Positions 7,596-15,368 of a DNA stretch of 43,653 bases are shown here, piece by piece (the first letter of the stretch is position 1; every line of letters starts with the position of its first letter). The stretch is taken from positions 1 through 43,653 of the forward strand of contig JACPZP010000104.1 in NCBI GenBank assembly GCA_016195405.1, given 5' to 3'. The translations under genes were made by a program, and so were the position numbers. The notes beneath the pieces were generated by a model. It was not told the DNA's origin. It was given only the letters and a program-made list of their open reading frames with translations, and did not search any database. This DNA comes from Planctomycetota bacterium. GTDB lineage: Bacteria > Planctomycetota > Planctomycetia > Gemmatales > Gemmataceae.

Positions 7596-8042
7596 TCACT
7601 TCTTTAGTTCGCTTTTCCTTTTCAAAATGACCAGGTTGGTTTCGGGCGTGCTCTTGAACTCGGTGGGCCGATTCTTTCCTGATTCGTCGATGCAGAATCG
7701 CAGCGTGTCGCCTTCCAAGTTGTAGATGCCGAGTTCGGTCTTGCCTTTGTCCTCGCCGGCTAAGTGCGTGAAGTCGATCGTCTTCGGCTTCTTGGTCGGA
7801 TCGATTTTGATCCTTAACTCCAGCACCACATTGTCCTTCGCGCGGAGCGTTATCTGGTCGCCCTTGACGACCGCCTCCAGTGTTTTGACGAATTCCTCTG
7901 ACGCTTTCTTGCCGGTTTCCTCCAAGCGCTCAATCGCCCATTTGCCTTCGAACAACTCCAAATCCGTCTTGCCCTCGCCGCCGCCAGCGGGAAGAAATAA
8001 GGTCGATGTAAACAGCACCATTCCGAAAAGTAACTGTTGCAT
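7596..8042 (-). CDS. TIGR03067-family exported protein
   Basis: A 148-residue protein with a short hydrophobic leader (MQQLLFGMVLFTSTLFLPAG) and then a single beta-rich domain. Features of the planctomycete-enriched TIGR03067 domain are visible: ELFEGKWAIERLEETGKK near the start, then IDFTHLAGEDKGKTELGIYNLEGDTLRFCIDE, the conserved segment ending in GDTLR.C, and a terminal LVILKRK. (The long segment is about residues 95-125; the key residues are Gly-Asp-Thr-Leu-Arg and the following Cys.) The family's function is unknown; similar domains form small beta-barrels outside the cytoplasmic membrane. It is convergent with the isomerase-like gene. Confidence 0.82.
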   Translation of the reverse strand: MQQLLFGMVLFTSTLFLPAGGGEGKTDLELFEGKWAIERLEETGKKASEEFVKTLEAVVKGDQITLRAKDNVVLELRIKIDPTKKPKTIDFTHLAGEDKGKTELGIYNLEGDTLRFCIDESGKNRPTEFKSTPETNLVILKRKSELKK

Positions 8043-8057
8043 AAATCCCCCTCATCG

Positions 8058-8195
8058 GTGGCACGCCCACGCCATAGCGTGAAGGCTCGGGTTCCCTGCC
8101 GAAAAGGCGTGGGCGTGATGCCCTTACAAACGACACACGCCCACGCCTATTTTGCATCGGACCTGTTCGTTCATGCTACGGCGTTGGCGTGCCAC
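8058..8195. repeat. Inverted-repeat-bounded intergenic element
   Basis: gtggcacgcc (8058-8067) is exactly inverted at 8186-8195, enclosing about 118 bases that also hold acgcccacgcc and aggcgtgggcgtg, so several alternative hairpins are possible. No reading frame inside looks real. It lies between the divergent TIGR03067 and sod genes. It looks like a small palindromic (REP/MITE-type) repeat, by inference. Confidence 0.5.
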
Positions 8196-8219
8196 ACTTT
8201 TCCTTGGGGCGCCCACCCT

Positions 8220-8225
8220 TATAAT
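8220..8225 (+). promoter_or_regulatory. Candidate -10 element of sod
   Basis: A perfect TATAAT lies 57 bases before the superoxide dismutase ATG, in an AT-rich patch just after the inverted-repeat element. No convincing -35 box is found at 16-18 bases upstream. Confidence 0.3.
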
Positions 8226-8281
8226 TTAACGAGAAGCAAGCGTCGCAGCGAACATTTTGGCCGCAACCTGAGGAGGACATC

Positions 8282-8902
8282 ATGCCGTTCACCTTACCCA
8301 GCCTGCCGTATGCCGCGAATGCGCTGGAGCCGTCGATTGACGCCATGACCATGGAAATCCACCATGGCCGGCATCACAAGGCATATGTGGACAACCTGAA
8401 CAAAGCCCTGGAAAGTCAAGCAGCGCTGGCCTCCAAACCGATCAACCAACTCTTGCGCGAGATCAAAGACGTGCCGGAGAACATCCGCCAAGCGGTCATC
8501 AACAACGGCGGCGGCCACGCCAATCACGCCATGTTTTGGGAGATCATGGGGCCGGGCGCCGGCGGCAATCCTTCCGGTCCGCTGGCCGACGACATCAAGA
8601 CCACCTTCGGCGACTTCGCCGCTTTCCAGGCTCAGATCAAGCAGGCCGGCGTGGGCCGATTCGGCAGCGGCTGGGCTTGGTTGGTCCTCGCCGGCGGCAA
8701 GCTGCAGATCCTTAGCACCGCCAACCAGGACAGCCCCCTCATGGTCGGTCAGGTCCCGATCATGGGCGTCGACGTCTGGGAGCACGCCTATTACCTCAAG
8801 TACCAGAACAAGCGCCCCGACTACATCGACGCCTGGTGGAAGGTCGTCAACTGGAACACCGTCGGCAAACGCTACTCCGAAGCGAAGGCCGGAAAGATTT
8901 AG
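8282..8902 (+). CDS. sodA: Superoxide dismutase, Mn-type
   Basis: Converts superoxide to oxygen and hydrogen peroxide. The 206-residue product aligns along its whole length with Fe/Mn SODs. Metal ligands are visible: His27 (MEIHHGRHH), the second His of [10 protein letters not shown], and Asp/His of [17 protein letters not shown] and NQDSPL favour the manganese type. The normally invariant EPH at 16-18 is EPS here (Ser18), and the following residues read IDAMTM in place of the common IDAKTM. There is no signal peptide, so it is cytosolic. A strong AGGAGG ribosome site stands directly before ATG 8282. It is a stand-alone gene followed by a large palindrome. Confidence 0.95.
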   Translation: MPFTLPSLPYAANALEPSIDAMTMEIHHGRHHKAYVDNLNKALESQAALASKPINQLLREIKDVPENIRQAVINNGGGHANHAMFWEIMGPGAGGNPSGPLADDIKTTFGDFAAFQAQIKQAGVGRFGSGWAWLVLAGGKLQILSTANQDSPLMVGQVPIMGVDVWEHAYYLKYQNKRPDYIDAWWKVVNWNTVGKRYSEAKAGKI

Positions 8903-8950
8903 CCTTGCAAGAATTCTCACCCACGGTATATTCCCGCCGCTTCTATTCTT

Positions 8951-9018
8951 AGAGGTCCTAAAAAACGGGGACAGGACCTGTGATTCTAGAGGTCCTGTCC
9001 CCGTTTTTTAGGACCTCT
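8951..9018. repeat. 29-bp perfect palindrome (possible terminator or REP-type element)
   Basis: The 29 bases 8951-8979 are the exact reverse complement of 8990-9018, with a 10-base loop. The arm contains taaaaaacggggacaggacc. The right arm includes a run of six T after a GC-rich block, so it could end transcription from sod. The length and perfection of the arms, and the GGGGACAGGACC core, resemble repeats moved by REP-associated (IS200-like) transposases; no such gene is in the window. Confidence 0.8.
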
Positions 9019-9043
9019 TAGTGGATTCCGGCGGAGGTATGCC

Positions 9044-9301
9044 GTGGGACGAATGTGGGTCAAGCTGGCGGGTCTGGGAATATTGGGACTGGCGCTGATC
9101 GGCTGTCGGACGACGCAGCAGCCCGATCTGAAGCCGCCGAACTCGCCGGAAACGCTGACTCCGCCTCCGTCGGACGCCCGCTACAACTCTCCGGGTTACC
9201 CGAAGGAAGCTCTTGTCAACCGCGATCCGCAGAAGAAGCCCGGCGACATCGTCCCGGCCCAGGGCTTCGGCAGCCAGCCTGGACGTCCCGGCTATCCATG
9301 A
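9044..9301 (+). CDS. Small lipoprotein, 85 aa
   Basis: The leader is MWVKLAGLGILGLALIGC, ending in a lipobox (LIGC), so Cys at about 21 should be lipidated and the mature part exposed outside the cytoplasmic membrane. The mature 65 residues are proline-rich and mostly disordered (PPNSPETLTPPPSDARYNSP), with a conserved-looking end GFGSQPGRPGYP. A GGAGGT ribosome site fits GTG 9044; ATG 9053 is an alternative start. The function is unknown. It immediately precedes a convergent membrane-protein gene. Confidence 0.72.
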   Translation: MGRMWVKLAGLGILGLALIGCRTTQQPDLKPPNSPETLTPPPSDARYNSPGYPKEALVNRDPQKKPGDIVPAQGFGSQPGRPGYP

Positions 9302-9305
9302 TCGG

Positions 9306-10106
9306 CTACGCGTGATCCTCCCCTCGAAATCGCTTTAACAACGCCTTCAGCGTGGCGATGATCTCGTCCTGCGTGGTTTCCGATGGCAATCCTGTTTGTA
9401 ATAGCGCCAATCCTTGCCAATAAAGATGGACCGGCCAACCCGCGTGATGGGCCGAACGGTTGAATTGCTCGCGGACGCGCTGCGCCCAGAACAGGCCCCA
9501 GTGATCCCGAAACTCACGCCACATCGCGTCGAACTGGGCGGTCGGCTTGGCTCGCGTCCTTTCACAGATGAATGCCGCCCACGGGATCGCCAGACAAAGC
9601 AGGTGCAGCGCCGGCGCCGAGCGAACGAGATCGGGCTTCGATGCGAACAGCAGAGTCATCTCGCCGGCACACGCCAACGTCCACAAGGCCGCCGCCGGCC
9701 AAAAGCGCGTGGGCAAGTAATTGAGGACGGCGACGGCCAACGTCGCCGCAAGAAAAATGATTCGCAGCGGCCCGAGAACAGGCATGCCGAGAATGCGATT
9801 CTCCAGTAGGGGCAGGACCAGCACCGCGAGCAGCCCGAGCACCACGAAATTCCAGGCGCCGACCTGCGGGAAGCGAGCGCCCAAGAACGCTACCCCCGCC
9901 GCCCCGCTGAAACAAAGCGCCAAGTAGCGTCCCGGCTCCATTCCCGATTGCAAGGGCGCCATGAAAACCAGGGCGATTCCCCACGCCACCCAGGCCGCCC
10001 CCACCCAATTCAGCGCGTGCAAGAGGCTGGTGCGCCGATTCGACCACCAGGCGCGCAAGAGCGGCCAAAGTCCAACGCACCACAATGCCAGATAGACAAG
10101 TTGCAT
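9306..10106 (-). CDS. Multi-pass membrane protein of unknown function
   Basis: A 266-residue protein. About seven hydrophobic segments fill residues 1-190 (e.g. LVYLALWCVGLWPLLRAWW, FVVLGLLAVLVLPLL, LRIIFLAATLAVAVLNYL, LLCLAIPWAAFIC). A soluble C-terminal tail of about 75 residues, rich in Trp, Arg and His (MWREFRDHWGLFWAQRVREQ), probably faces the cytosol. No transporter or enzyme motif is recognised. Its stop lies 4 bases from that of the lipoprotein gene (convergent). Confidence 0.72.
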   Translation of the reverse strand: MQLVYLALWCVGLWPLLRAWWSNRRTSLLHALNWVGAAWVAWGIALVFMAPLQSGMEPGRYLALCFSGAAGVAFLGARFPQVGAWNFVVLGLLAVLVLPLLENRILGMPVLGPLRIIFLAATLAVAVLNYLPTRFWPAAALWTLACAGEMTLLFASKPDLVRSAPALHLLCLAIPWAAFICERTRAKPTAQFDAMWREFRDHWGLFWAQRVREQFNRSAHHAGWPVHLYWQGLALLQTGLPSETTQDEIIATLKALLKRFRGEDHA

Positions 10107-10137
10107 GGTACAGTAGGCGCAGCCGAATTCGTCAAAC

Positions 10138-10190
10138 GTAGCCGAATTCGTCAGAATTCGGGTGAGCCGAACTCTGACGAGTTCAGCTAC
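10138..10190. repeat. Imperfect 24-bp palindrome of the gtagccgaattcgtc type
   Basis: Bases 10138-10161 pair with 10167-10190 with three mismatches across 24 positions and a 5-base loop. A further partial copy, agccgaattcgtca, lies just upstream at 10131-10144. The element stands in the 281-base gap between the membrane-protein gene and the HEAT-like gene, which otherwise holds nothing recognisable. It resembles the interspersed palindromes of Gemmata-type genomes (inference). Confidence 0.6.
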
Positions 10191-10387
10191 GGTCGAGGCG
10201 CGATCCGCAAGGTCCTCCCAGCTTTCCTTTTTCTGTGAATTTTTACCGCTTTTGACGAGGCCAGATGCAGGCCGCGCGGCCCGGTTGGGAATTTCCTGCC
10301 ATGACGTAAATGCGTCCTAGTCGATGGATAGAGAGGAAATCCTGGCCCCTTTTTCCGAAGGGGCATTTTGTCCGCAGGGGCGGTGTA

Positions 10388-11092
10388 ATGAAAAAGCATC
10401 TTTGGATTATCTTGTTGGCGGCCTTGCCGACGTTGGCGACGCCAGCAAGGGCGCAGCTTTTCGGCCGCAAGCCAAAAGTCGATCCGGTGCAGCGCGTGTC
10501 GGAGTTGCTTGTCTCCGTGAAGACAGAATCGGACGAGCGTAAGCGGGCCCACGCGGCGGAGCAACTTGGCTCGTTTGACGGCAAACTGTTCCCGGAGATC
10601 GTCCCCGTTCTGGCGGAAGTGGCCCAGACGGACAGCAAAACCTCCGTCCGATACGACGCGGTATCGAGCCTGGCCGGTATTCGCCCGGCTACACCGACCG
10701 CGCGCGCGGCTCTCGAAAAGGCGGCGGCGGCCGACGCGTCCTGGAAAGTGCGCTGGCATGCCAAGACGGTGCTTGTGAAATATCGCTGGGCCGGACCGTC
10801 AACGCCCGAGGAAACCAAAGGACCTGTTTTCAGCGAAAAAACGCTCACCTCGGTCACGCCGCCTCCTGTTCAACGACCGCAAGCCACCAATGTCTCGAAC
10901 AGGAACTCGACCAGCCCGGCGCCTTTCCCGATTGCAACGTCGAAGTCCGATCCGCCCAACCTGCTGCCGCGACCGCTGCCTCAAGGCCCAACCGCAAGTC
11001 CGCTCCAACCCCAGGTCGCTCCGGCGCCAGCGGCGAGCGATCAAGGACCCGAACTGACGCCGTTGCCGCCGCCCAATCGCAATCCGTTCTGA
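10388..11092 (+). CDS. Exported HEAT-repeat-like protein with proline-rich tail
   Basis: A 234-residue protein starting at ATG 10388, chosen because it opens a clear signal peptide (MKKHLWIILLAALPTLATPARA). The open frame runs 26 codons further upstream, but that part is not leader-like. Residues about 30-135 are helical repeats typical of HEAT proteins (ERKRAHAAEQLGSFDGKLFP; TSVRYDAVSSLAGIRPATP; SWKVRWHAKTVLVKYRWAG), probably a protein-binding surface. From about 140 on it is proline/serine-rich and disordered, ending PLPPPNRNPF, a C-terminus seen in several exported planctomycete proteins. The partner is unknown. Confidence 0.75.
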   Translation: MKKHLWIILLAALPTLATPARAQLFGRKPKVDPVQRVSELLVSVKTESDERKRAHAAEQLGSFDGKLFPEIVPVLAEVAQTDSKTSVRYDAVSSLAGIRPATPTARAALEKAAAADASWKVRWHAKTVLVKYRWAGPSTPEETKGPVFSEKTLTSVTPPPVQRPQATNVSNRNSTSPAPFPIATSKSDPPNLLPRPLPQGPTASPLQPQVAPAPAASDQGPELTPLPPPNRNPF

Positions 11093-11105
11093 GCCAAGGA
11101 TGATT

Positions 11106-11225
11106 CCGCGCGAAACTGCCGAGCCGCGCGAAACTGCCGAGCCGCGCGAAACTGCCGAGCCGCGCAACTGCCGAGCCGCGCAACCGCCGAGCCGCGCAAC
11201 CGCCGAGCCGCGAAACCGCCGAGCG
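11106..11225. repeat. Tandem 16-18 bp minisatellite (ccgagccgcgcgaaactg)
   Basis: Three 18-base units (gcgcgaaactgccgagcc) are followed by four shorter 15-16 base variants (gcgcaactgccgagcc, gcgcaaccgccgagcc twice, and gcgaaaccgccgagc). The tract fills the gap between the HEAT-like and ABC-F genes. It is open in several frames on both strands, giving repetitive peptides that look spurious. Confidence 0.85.
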
Positions 11226-11374
11226 AGCTTCGAAGACTCATCCGATTGGGTTCGTTCCATCGGATGCGTCTTTGAAGCTCACTCGGCAGTTTCGCGCGCC
11301 ATGGAAATCTCTCGTCCTTTTGCGCATCATAACCCTTGGAGTCTATTCTCAGAACGACAGGACTGTCCGCCTCA

Positions 11375-13282
11375 ATGCTACTTCTCAGTTGTTGCCAGCT
11401 CTCTCGTGGCTTTGACGCCGGCCCGCTTTTCGAGGATTTGGGCTTCGAGCTCTATTCCGGCCAGCGCGTCGGCCTGGTCGGGCCCAACGGCGTCGGCAAG
11501 ACCACGCTTATGCGCATCCTGGCCGGCATCGACCGACCCGACACCGGCGAAGTCCGTCTGCACGCCGGCGCCCGCGCTTCGCTCTTGCAGCAACAGCCCG
11601 AATTCGCTCGCGGCCGCACTCTTTTCGACGAAGCCCGCTCCGCGCTCGACGAATTAATCAGAGCCCACGACGACATGATCCGCACCGCCGAGGCCCTCGC
11701 GCACGCCACCGACCTTTCCGAGAAAAAAAGCCTGGTCACCCGCTACGACCGTCTCAATGAGATGCTCCGCCACCACGACGCCTACAACGTCGATCACCGG
11801 GTTGAGCATGTCTTGGACGGACTCGGCTTTCGGCCCGAGGAATATGACCGGCCCGTCGAGACCTTTTCCGGCGGCCAGCAGAACCGCCTCATGCTCGCCA
11901 AGTTGCTGTTGTCCGCGCCCGACGTTATGTTGCTGGACGAGCCGAGCAACCACCTCGACATCGACGGCACGCGCTGGCTCGAGGACTATCTCATCAAGCA
12001 ACCGGAGGCGATGCTGATCGTCAGCCACGACCGCTTCTTTCTCGACAAGGTGGTCACCAAAATCTTTGAAATGAACGCCGGCCGCATCGTCGGCTATCCG
12101 GGAAACTACAACGCCTACTGGCGGCTGCGGCAAGAGCGCTATGAGCAGCAGCTCAAAACCTGGCAGGCTCAAAAGGAATACATCGAAAAACAGGAAGAGT
12201 ACATTCGTCGGGTGCACTACGGCCAACTGCATAAACAGGCGCAGTCCCGGCAGAAGGCCCTCGATCGCCTCGAACTCGTCGAACGGCCGCGGTTGATCGA
12301 GTCTCCGCGCATGCACTTCGGCGCCGTGAGACGCTCGGGCGACGTTGTCTTGCAAGTAGACGATCTCGCCAAGGCCTACGACAAGCCGCTCTTCGATGGC
12401 CTCAGCTTCAGCCTCAAGCGCGGCGGGCGCTTGGGAATCATGGGCCCCAACGGCTCAGGCAAGACCACGCTCTTGCGGATCCTCCTGGGCGAGGAGGAAC
12501 CCGACAAGGGGAAGGCTCAGCGCGGCCATCTCGTCGAGTTCGGCTATTACGATCAGCAGTTGGCGTCGCTGCCCAGCGACAAGCCCCTCATTCGCGCGAT
12601 CTGGCCGTTTGACGAGGCCGAGGCGACGGAACAGGCGATGCGCGATCTTCTCGGACGCTTCGGCCTGGTCGGCGCGCAGGTCTATCAAACGGTCGGCAAC
12701 CTCAGCGGCGGGGAGCGCAGCCGGGCGGCCCTGGCCCGGCTCGTGGCCCTGGGCGTGAATGTACTAGTGCTCGACGAACCGACAAACCATTTGGACCTTT
12801 GGGCTTGTGACGCCTTGGAGCAGGCGCTGCTCGACTTCGAGGGATCGGCCATCGTCGTGAGCCATGACCGCTATTTCCTCAATCGCGTGGTCGACCTGCT
12901 TGTCGTCCTAGAAGGCGACGGGCCGGCGCATGTGATTTATGGGAACTACGACACTTACGAGCGAATGCGGCTGCTGCCGGACGCCGACGCCAAGCCGGCA
13001 AAAAGGGCGCCCGCGGCTTTAGCGATTGCTGCCGATGAGAAAGCGGCCGGCGCGGCCAAGGTGAAACGCAAACGGCGCTTTCCGTTCCGCAAGGTCGAGG
13101 ACCTGGAAGCCGATATTGCCGTGGAGGAGACGCGCATTCGTGAATTGGAGAAAACCCTGGCGTCGTCGGAGCTGTACCGAAATGGTGATAAAGTGAAGGA
13201 GACGATGAAAGACTTCGAGGAGGCGAAGGGCGCTTTAGCGGATTTGTATGAGCGCTGGGAGGAGGCCGTCGAGCTGAATTGA
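11375..13282 (+). CDS. ABC-F family ATPase (Uup/YdiF type)
   Basis: A 635-residue soluble protein with two ABC ATPase domains and no membrane segments, the ABC-F layout of ribosome-acting translation factors. Domain 1: Walker A GPNGVGKTT near residue 35, signature FSGGQQNR, Walker B VMLLDEPSNHLD, switch SHDRFFLD. A charged helical linker with KEYIEKQEEYIRR follows. Domain 2: GPNGSGKTT, signature LSGGERSR, Walker B VLVLDEPTNHLD, switch SHDRYFLN. The C-terminal about 100 residues are a basic linker plus a coiled coil (ELEADIAVEETRIRELEKTL), as in Uup. ATG 11375 is chosen because family members begin MxLLSCxxLSRGF; an upstream in-frame start at 11336 would add an unlikely 13 residues. The ribosome site is weak. 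Confidence 0.93.
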   Translation: MLLLSCCQLSRGFDAGPLFEDLGFELYSGQRVGLVGPNGVGKTTLMRILAGIDRPDTGEVRLHAGARASLLQQQPEFARGRTLFDEARSALDELIRAHDDMIRTAEALAHATDLSEKKSLVTRYDRLNEMLRHHDAYNVDHRVEHVLDGLGFRPEEYDRPVETFSGGQQNRLMLAKLLLSAPDVMLLDEPSNHLDIDGTRWLEDYLIKQPEAMLIVSHDRFFLDKVVTKIFEMNAGRIVGYPGNYNAYWRLRQERYEQQLKTWQAQKEYIEKQEEYIRRVHYGQLHKQAQSRQKALDRLELVERPRLIESPRMHFGAVRRSGDVVLQVDDLAKAYDKPLFDGLSFSLKRGGRLGIMGPNGSGKTTLLRILLGEEEPDKGKAQRGHLVEFGYYDQQLASLPSDKPLIRAIWPFDEAEATEQAMRDLLGRFGLVGAQVYQTVGNLSGGERSRAALARLVALGVNVLVLDEPTNHLDLWACDALEQALLDFEGSAIVVSHDRYFLNRVVDLLVVLEGDGPAHVIYGNYDTYERMRLLPDADAKPAKRAPAALAIAADEKAAGAAKVKRKRRFPFRKVEDLEADIAVEETRIRELEKTLASSELYRNGDKVKETMKDFEEAKGALADLYERWEEAVELN

Positions 13283-13464
13283 CGGCCTCGCAACTCGGTG
13301 CGCCGTGCGCTTCACCTGAACAAGGCGCAGCTGGGCAAAATCTTTTCAAGAAAGGCTTTACGGCGGCTTGACAAGGCGGAGAAACTTCACTACCTAATGA
13401 TTACGATTGGCCAAATCCGGGTCGCCAAGCAGGCGCATTCCCTGTGAAAAATGAGGAACTTGTG

Positions 13465-13866
13465 ATGTTCGGTGGCAAAATATTCACCCAGACGCTGGAC
13501 ACGCCAACTCGGGTCCTTCCATGCAGGGCCCTCCCCTGGTGGGTGTTGGAAGAGGACGCCGCGCTCACTGCCGTTGACGACGGCGACGGTGACAAAGACG
13601 AGGACAAGGACGAGGACAAAGACAAGGAAGAAGACGACGAAGACGATGAATTCGAGGACGACGACTTCGAAGACGATGACGATGACCTCGACGATGAAGA
13701 TCTCGACGATGATGAATTTGACGATGATGAATTTGACGACGAGGACTTTGAGGACGAAGATTTCGATGATGAAGACCTCGACGATGAGGAATTGGATGAC
13801 GAAGACGATGACGACGAAGACGATGACGACGAAGAGGGAGACGAAGACGCCGGCGCCGTGGAATGA
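13465..13866 (+). CDS. Extremely acidic Asp/Glu-repeat protein
   Basis: A 133-residue protein whose last 85 residues are almost only Asp and Glu, with periodic Phe or Leu (blocks such as DDEFDDDEFDDEDFEDEDF). The N-terminal 35 residues are ordinary (MFGGKIFTQTLDTPTRVLP). A GAGGAA ribosome site precedes ATG 13465, which is preferred to GTG 13444. The regular four- to five-residue spacing of aromatic/aliphatic residues in an acidic field would suit binding of basic proteins or Ca2+, but this is inference. The DNA is a gacgatgat-type low-complexity tract. The opposite strand is open as poly-Ser and is rejected. The preceding gap (13283-13464) shows only a TTGACA at 13368 without a good -10. The metallophosphoesterase gene follows after 24 bases. 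Confidence 0.6.
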   Translation: MFGGKIFTQTLDTPTRVLPCRALPWWVLEEDAALTAVDDGDGDKDEDKDEDKDKEEDDEDDEFEDDDFEDDDDDLDDEDLDDDEFDDDEFDDEDFEDEDFDDEDLDDEELDDEDDDDEDDDDEEGDEDAGAVE

Positions 13867-13890
13867 GGCCCCGCTCGCGGGTTAGCGTGC

Positions 13891-14805
13891 ATGGTTCTGA
13901 ATAAAGTCGTGGGTTGGATGCGGATCGAATCGCGCCGGGGGCCGTCCCGAGGTCGCGTCGCCCGCTGGGTGGGCCGCAATTTGGCCCGCCTCACTTATGC
14001 CCGCCGCGTCGAGCCGACCTGGCTCGAACTCAACCGCCATGACATAGCCCTCGCCGATCTTCCGGGCGCGTTCACCGGCTTTCGCATCGTTCAGATGTCC
14101 GACTTTCACGGCGGCAAAAGCGTGACGCCCGTCTACCTCGAAGAGGCCGTCGCGCTCGCCCAGGCGCAGCGCGGCGACATCACCGTTCTCACCGGCGATT
14201 TCGTCCACAAAGGATTTAGCCACATCGACCAGGTCGCGCGGGTGCTTGGCCGCTTGCGAGCGCCCTTGGGCGTCTTCGCCGTCCTTGGCAATCACGATTT
14301 TTCCGTCCGCAACGCCATGGGCATGCGCCGGCATCGTGACCTTCATCGAGCCGTCGCCGACGCTTTGGCCGCACAGGGAATTCAGGTTCTGCGCAACCAA
14401 ACGCACTGCCTGGAGCGCGGCCAGGAGCATTTCTATCTCACGGGCGTCGAGGATTTGTGGAGTCGAGTCTGCGATCTGGACTTGGCGCTGTCCGGGCTTT
14501 CGCCGCGGCTGCCGCGCGTGGTGCTGGCCCATAACCCGTACACCGTCGAGTTTCTCGCGGGCCGCCGTTGCGATCTCATGCTCTCCGGGCATACTCACGG
14601 CGGGCAGGTGAAGGTGCCGCTTTTGGGCCGCTTGGCGCTGGGCCCGAAGGGACGGCGCTTCGCCGCCGGGTTCTATCAAGTCGACAAGTCCCTCTTGTAT
14701 GTCAACAAGGGCGTCGGCTTCGGGCTTCGTTTCCGCTACGGCGTCCGCCCCGAAGTCGCCGTCTTCACCCTCAAGCCCGCGCACGTTCCCCAAGCTCGCG
14801 GATGA
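13891..14805 (+). CDS. Metallophosphoesterase (calcineurin-like, YkuE/LpxH-like)
   Basis: A 304-residue hydrolase with the full metallophosphoesterase motif set: MSDFHGG (Asp-x-His), LTGDFVHKG (Gly-Asp), GNHD, LAHNP and SGHTHGGQ. These residues hold two metal ions that cleave phosphoesters. The order and spacing fit the YkuE-like branch, some members of which act on phospholipids or UDP-diacylglucosamine; the substrate here is unknown. The N-terminus is basic (RIESRRGPSRGRVARW) with no clear membrane helix, so it may associate peripherally with the membrane. It lies 24 bases after the acidic-protein gene on the same strand and might be co-transcribed with it. Confidence 0.88.
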   Translation: MVLNKVVGWMRIESRRGPSRGRVARWVGRNLARLTYARRVEPTWLELNRHDIALADLPGAFTGFRIVQMSDFHGGKSVTPVYLEEAVALAQAQRGDITVLTGDFVHKGFSHIDQVARVLGRLRAPLGVFAVLGNHDFSVRNAMGMRRHRDLHRAVADALAAQGIQVLRNQTHCLERGQEHFYLTGVEDLWSRVCDLDLALSGLSPRLPRVVLAHNPYTVEFLAGRRCDLMLSGHTHGGQVKVPLLGRLALGPKGRRFAAGFYQVDKSLLYVNKGVGFGLRFRYGVRPEVAVFTLKPAHVPQARG

Positions 14806-14904
14806 GCGCGGCGAATCCACGGGGTAAACCGATTGCGTTGCATTCTTCCGTTGGCTATACTGCACGGGTCAAATGCAGCATGGCTTCACAGCATGGGGGA
14901 AACC

Positions 14905-15330
14905 ATGGCACAACCCGGCAAGCACCAGGAATCGGAGTTCGCCCCCTCAGGCCAGACGCTTGGCCGCCCTTCCGATCAGAGTCAATTGGACTTCGAGTTG
15001 GATTTCTTCGGCGGCATCCTCGAACGCAATCCCGATTACGTCGACGTGCTGCGTCTTCAAGGCAACAACCTGACTCTCAAGGGACGCTTCGCCGAGGGCC
15101 TGCAAATCGACAAACGCCTGATCCAGCTTCGCCCAGCCGACGCCCTGGCGCACTACAACTTGGCGTGCAGCTACTCGCTCCTCAAAAAACCCGACCTCGC
15201 GCTGAGGACCCTGCGCCGGGCCATCGAGCTTGGCTACCGCGATTTCCGCTATATGAAGGATGACCGCGACCTGGACTCGATCCGCCACGATCCTCGCTTT
15301 CGCCAACTCCTGCGGGAATTCGGGCAATAG
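14905..15330 (+). CDS. Small TPR-repeat protein
   Basis: A 141-residue protein. A disordered N-terminus (about 1-30) is followed by tetratricopeptide-like helical pairs: DFFGGILERNPDYVDVLRLQ, GRFAEGLQIDKRLIQLRPAD and ALAHYNLACSYSLLKKPDLA, then ALRTLRRAIELGYRDFRYM. The last pair ends in the DRDLDSIRHDPRFRQLL pattern common in bacterial TPR proteins. ATG 14905 has a GGGGGA ribosome site; upstream in-frame codons read as non-coding. There is no signal peptide, so it is probably a cytosolic adaptor. The 100 bases before it hold nothing recognised. Confidence 0.8.
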   Translation: MAQPGKHQESEFAPSGQTLGRPSDQSQLDFELDFFGGILERNPDYVDVLRLQGNNLTLKGRFAEGLQIDKRLIQLRPADALAHYNLACSYSLLKKPDLALRTLRRAIELGYRDFRYMKDDRDLDSIRHDPRFRQLLREFGQ

Positions 15331-15368
15331 CAAGTTGATAGTGGTTAGTGGCTAGTTGAATACTCAGT

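Noticed and set aside
13368..13396. TTGACA as promoter for the acidic-protein gene
   Set aside because: No acceptable -10 box at 16-18 bases; TACCTA matches poorly.
13401..13994. Long minus-strand frame of poly-Ser over the acidic-protein gene
   Set aside because: It is the antisense of the Asp/Glu codon tract; no ribosome site or family similarity, and it overlaps two plus-strand genes.
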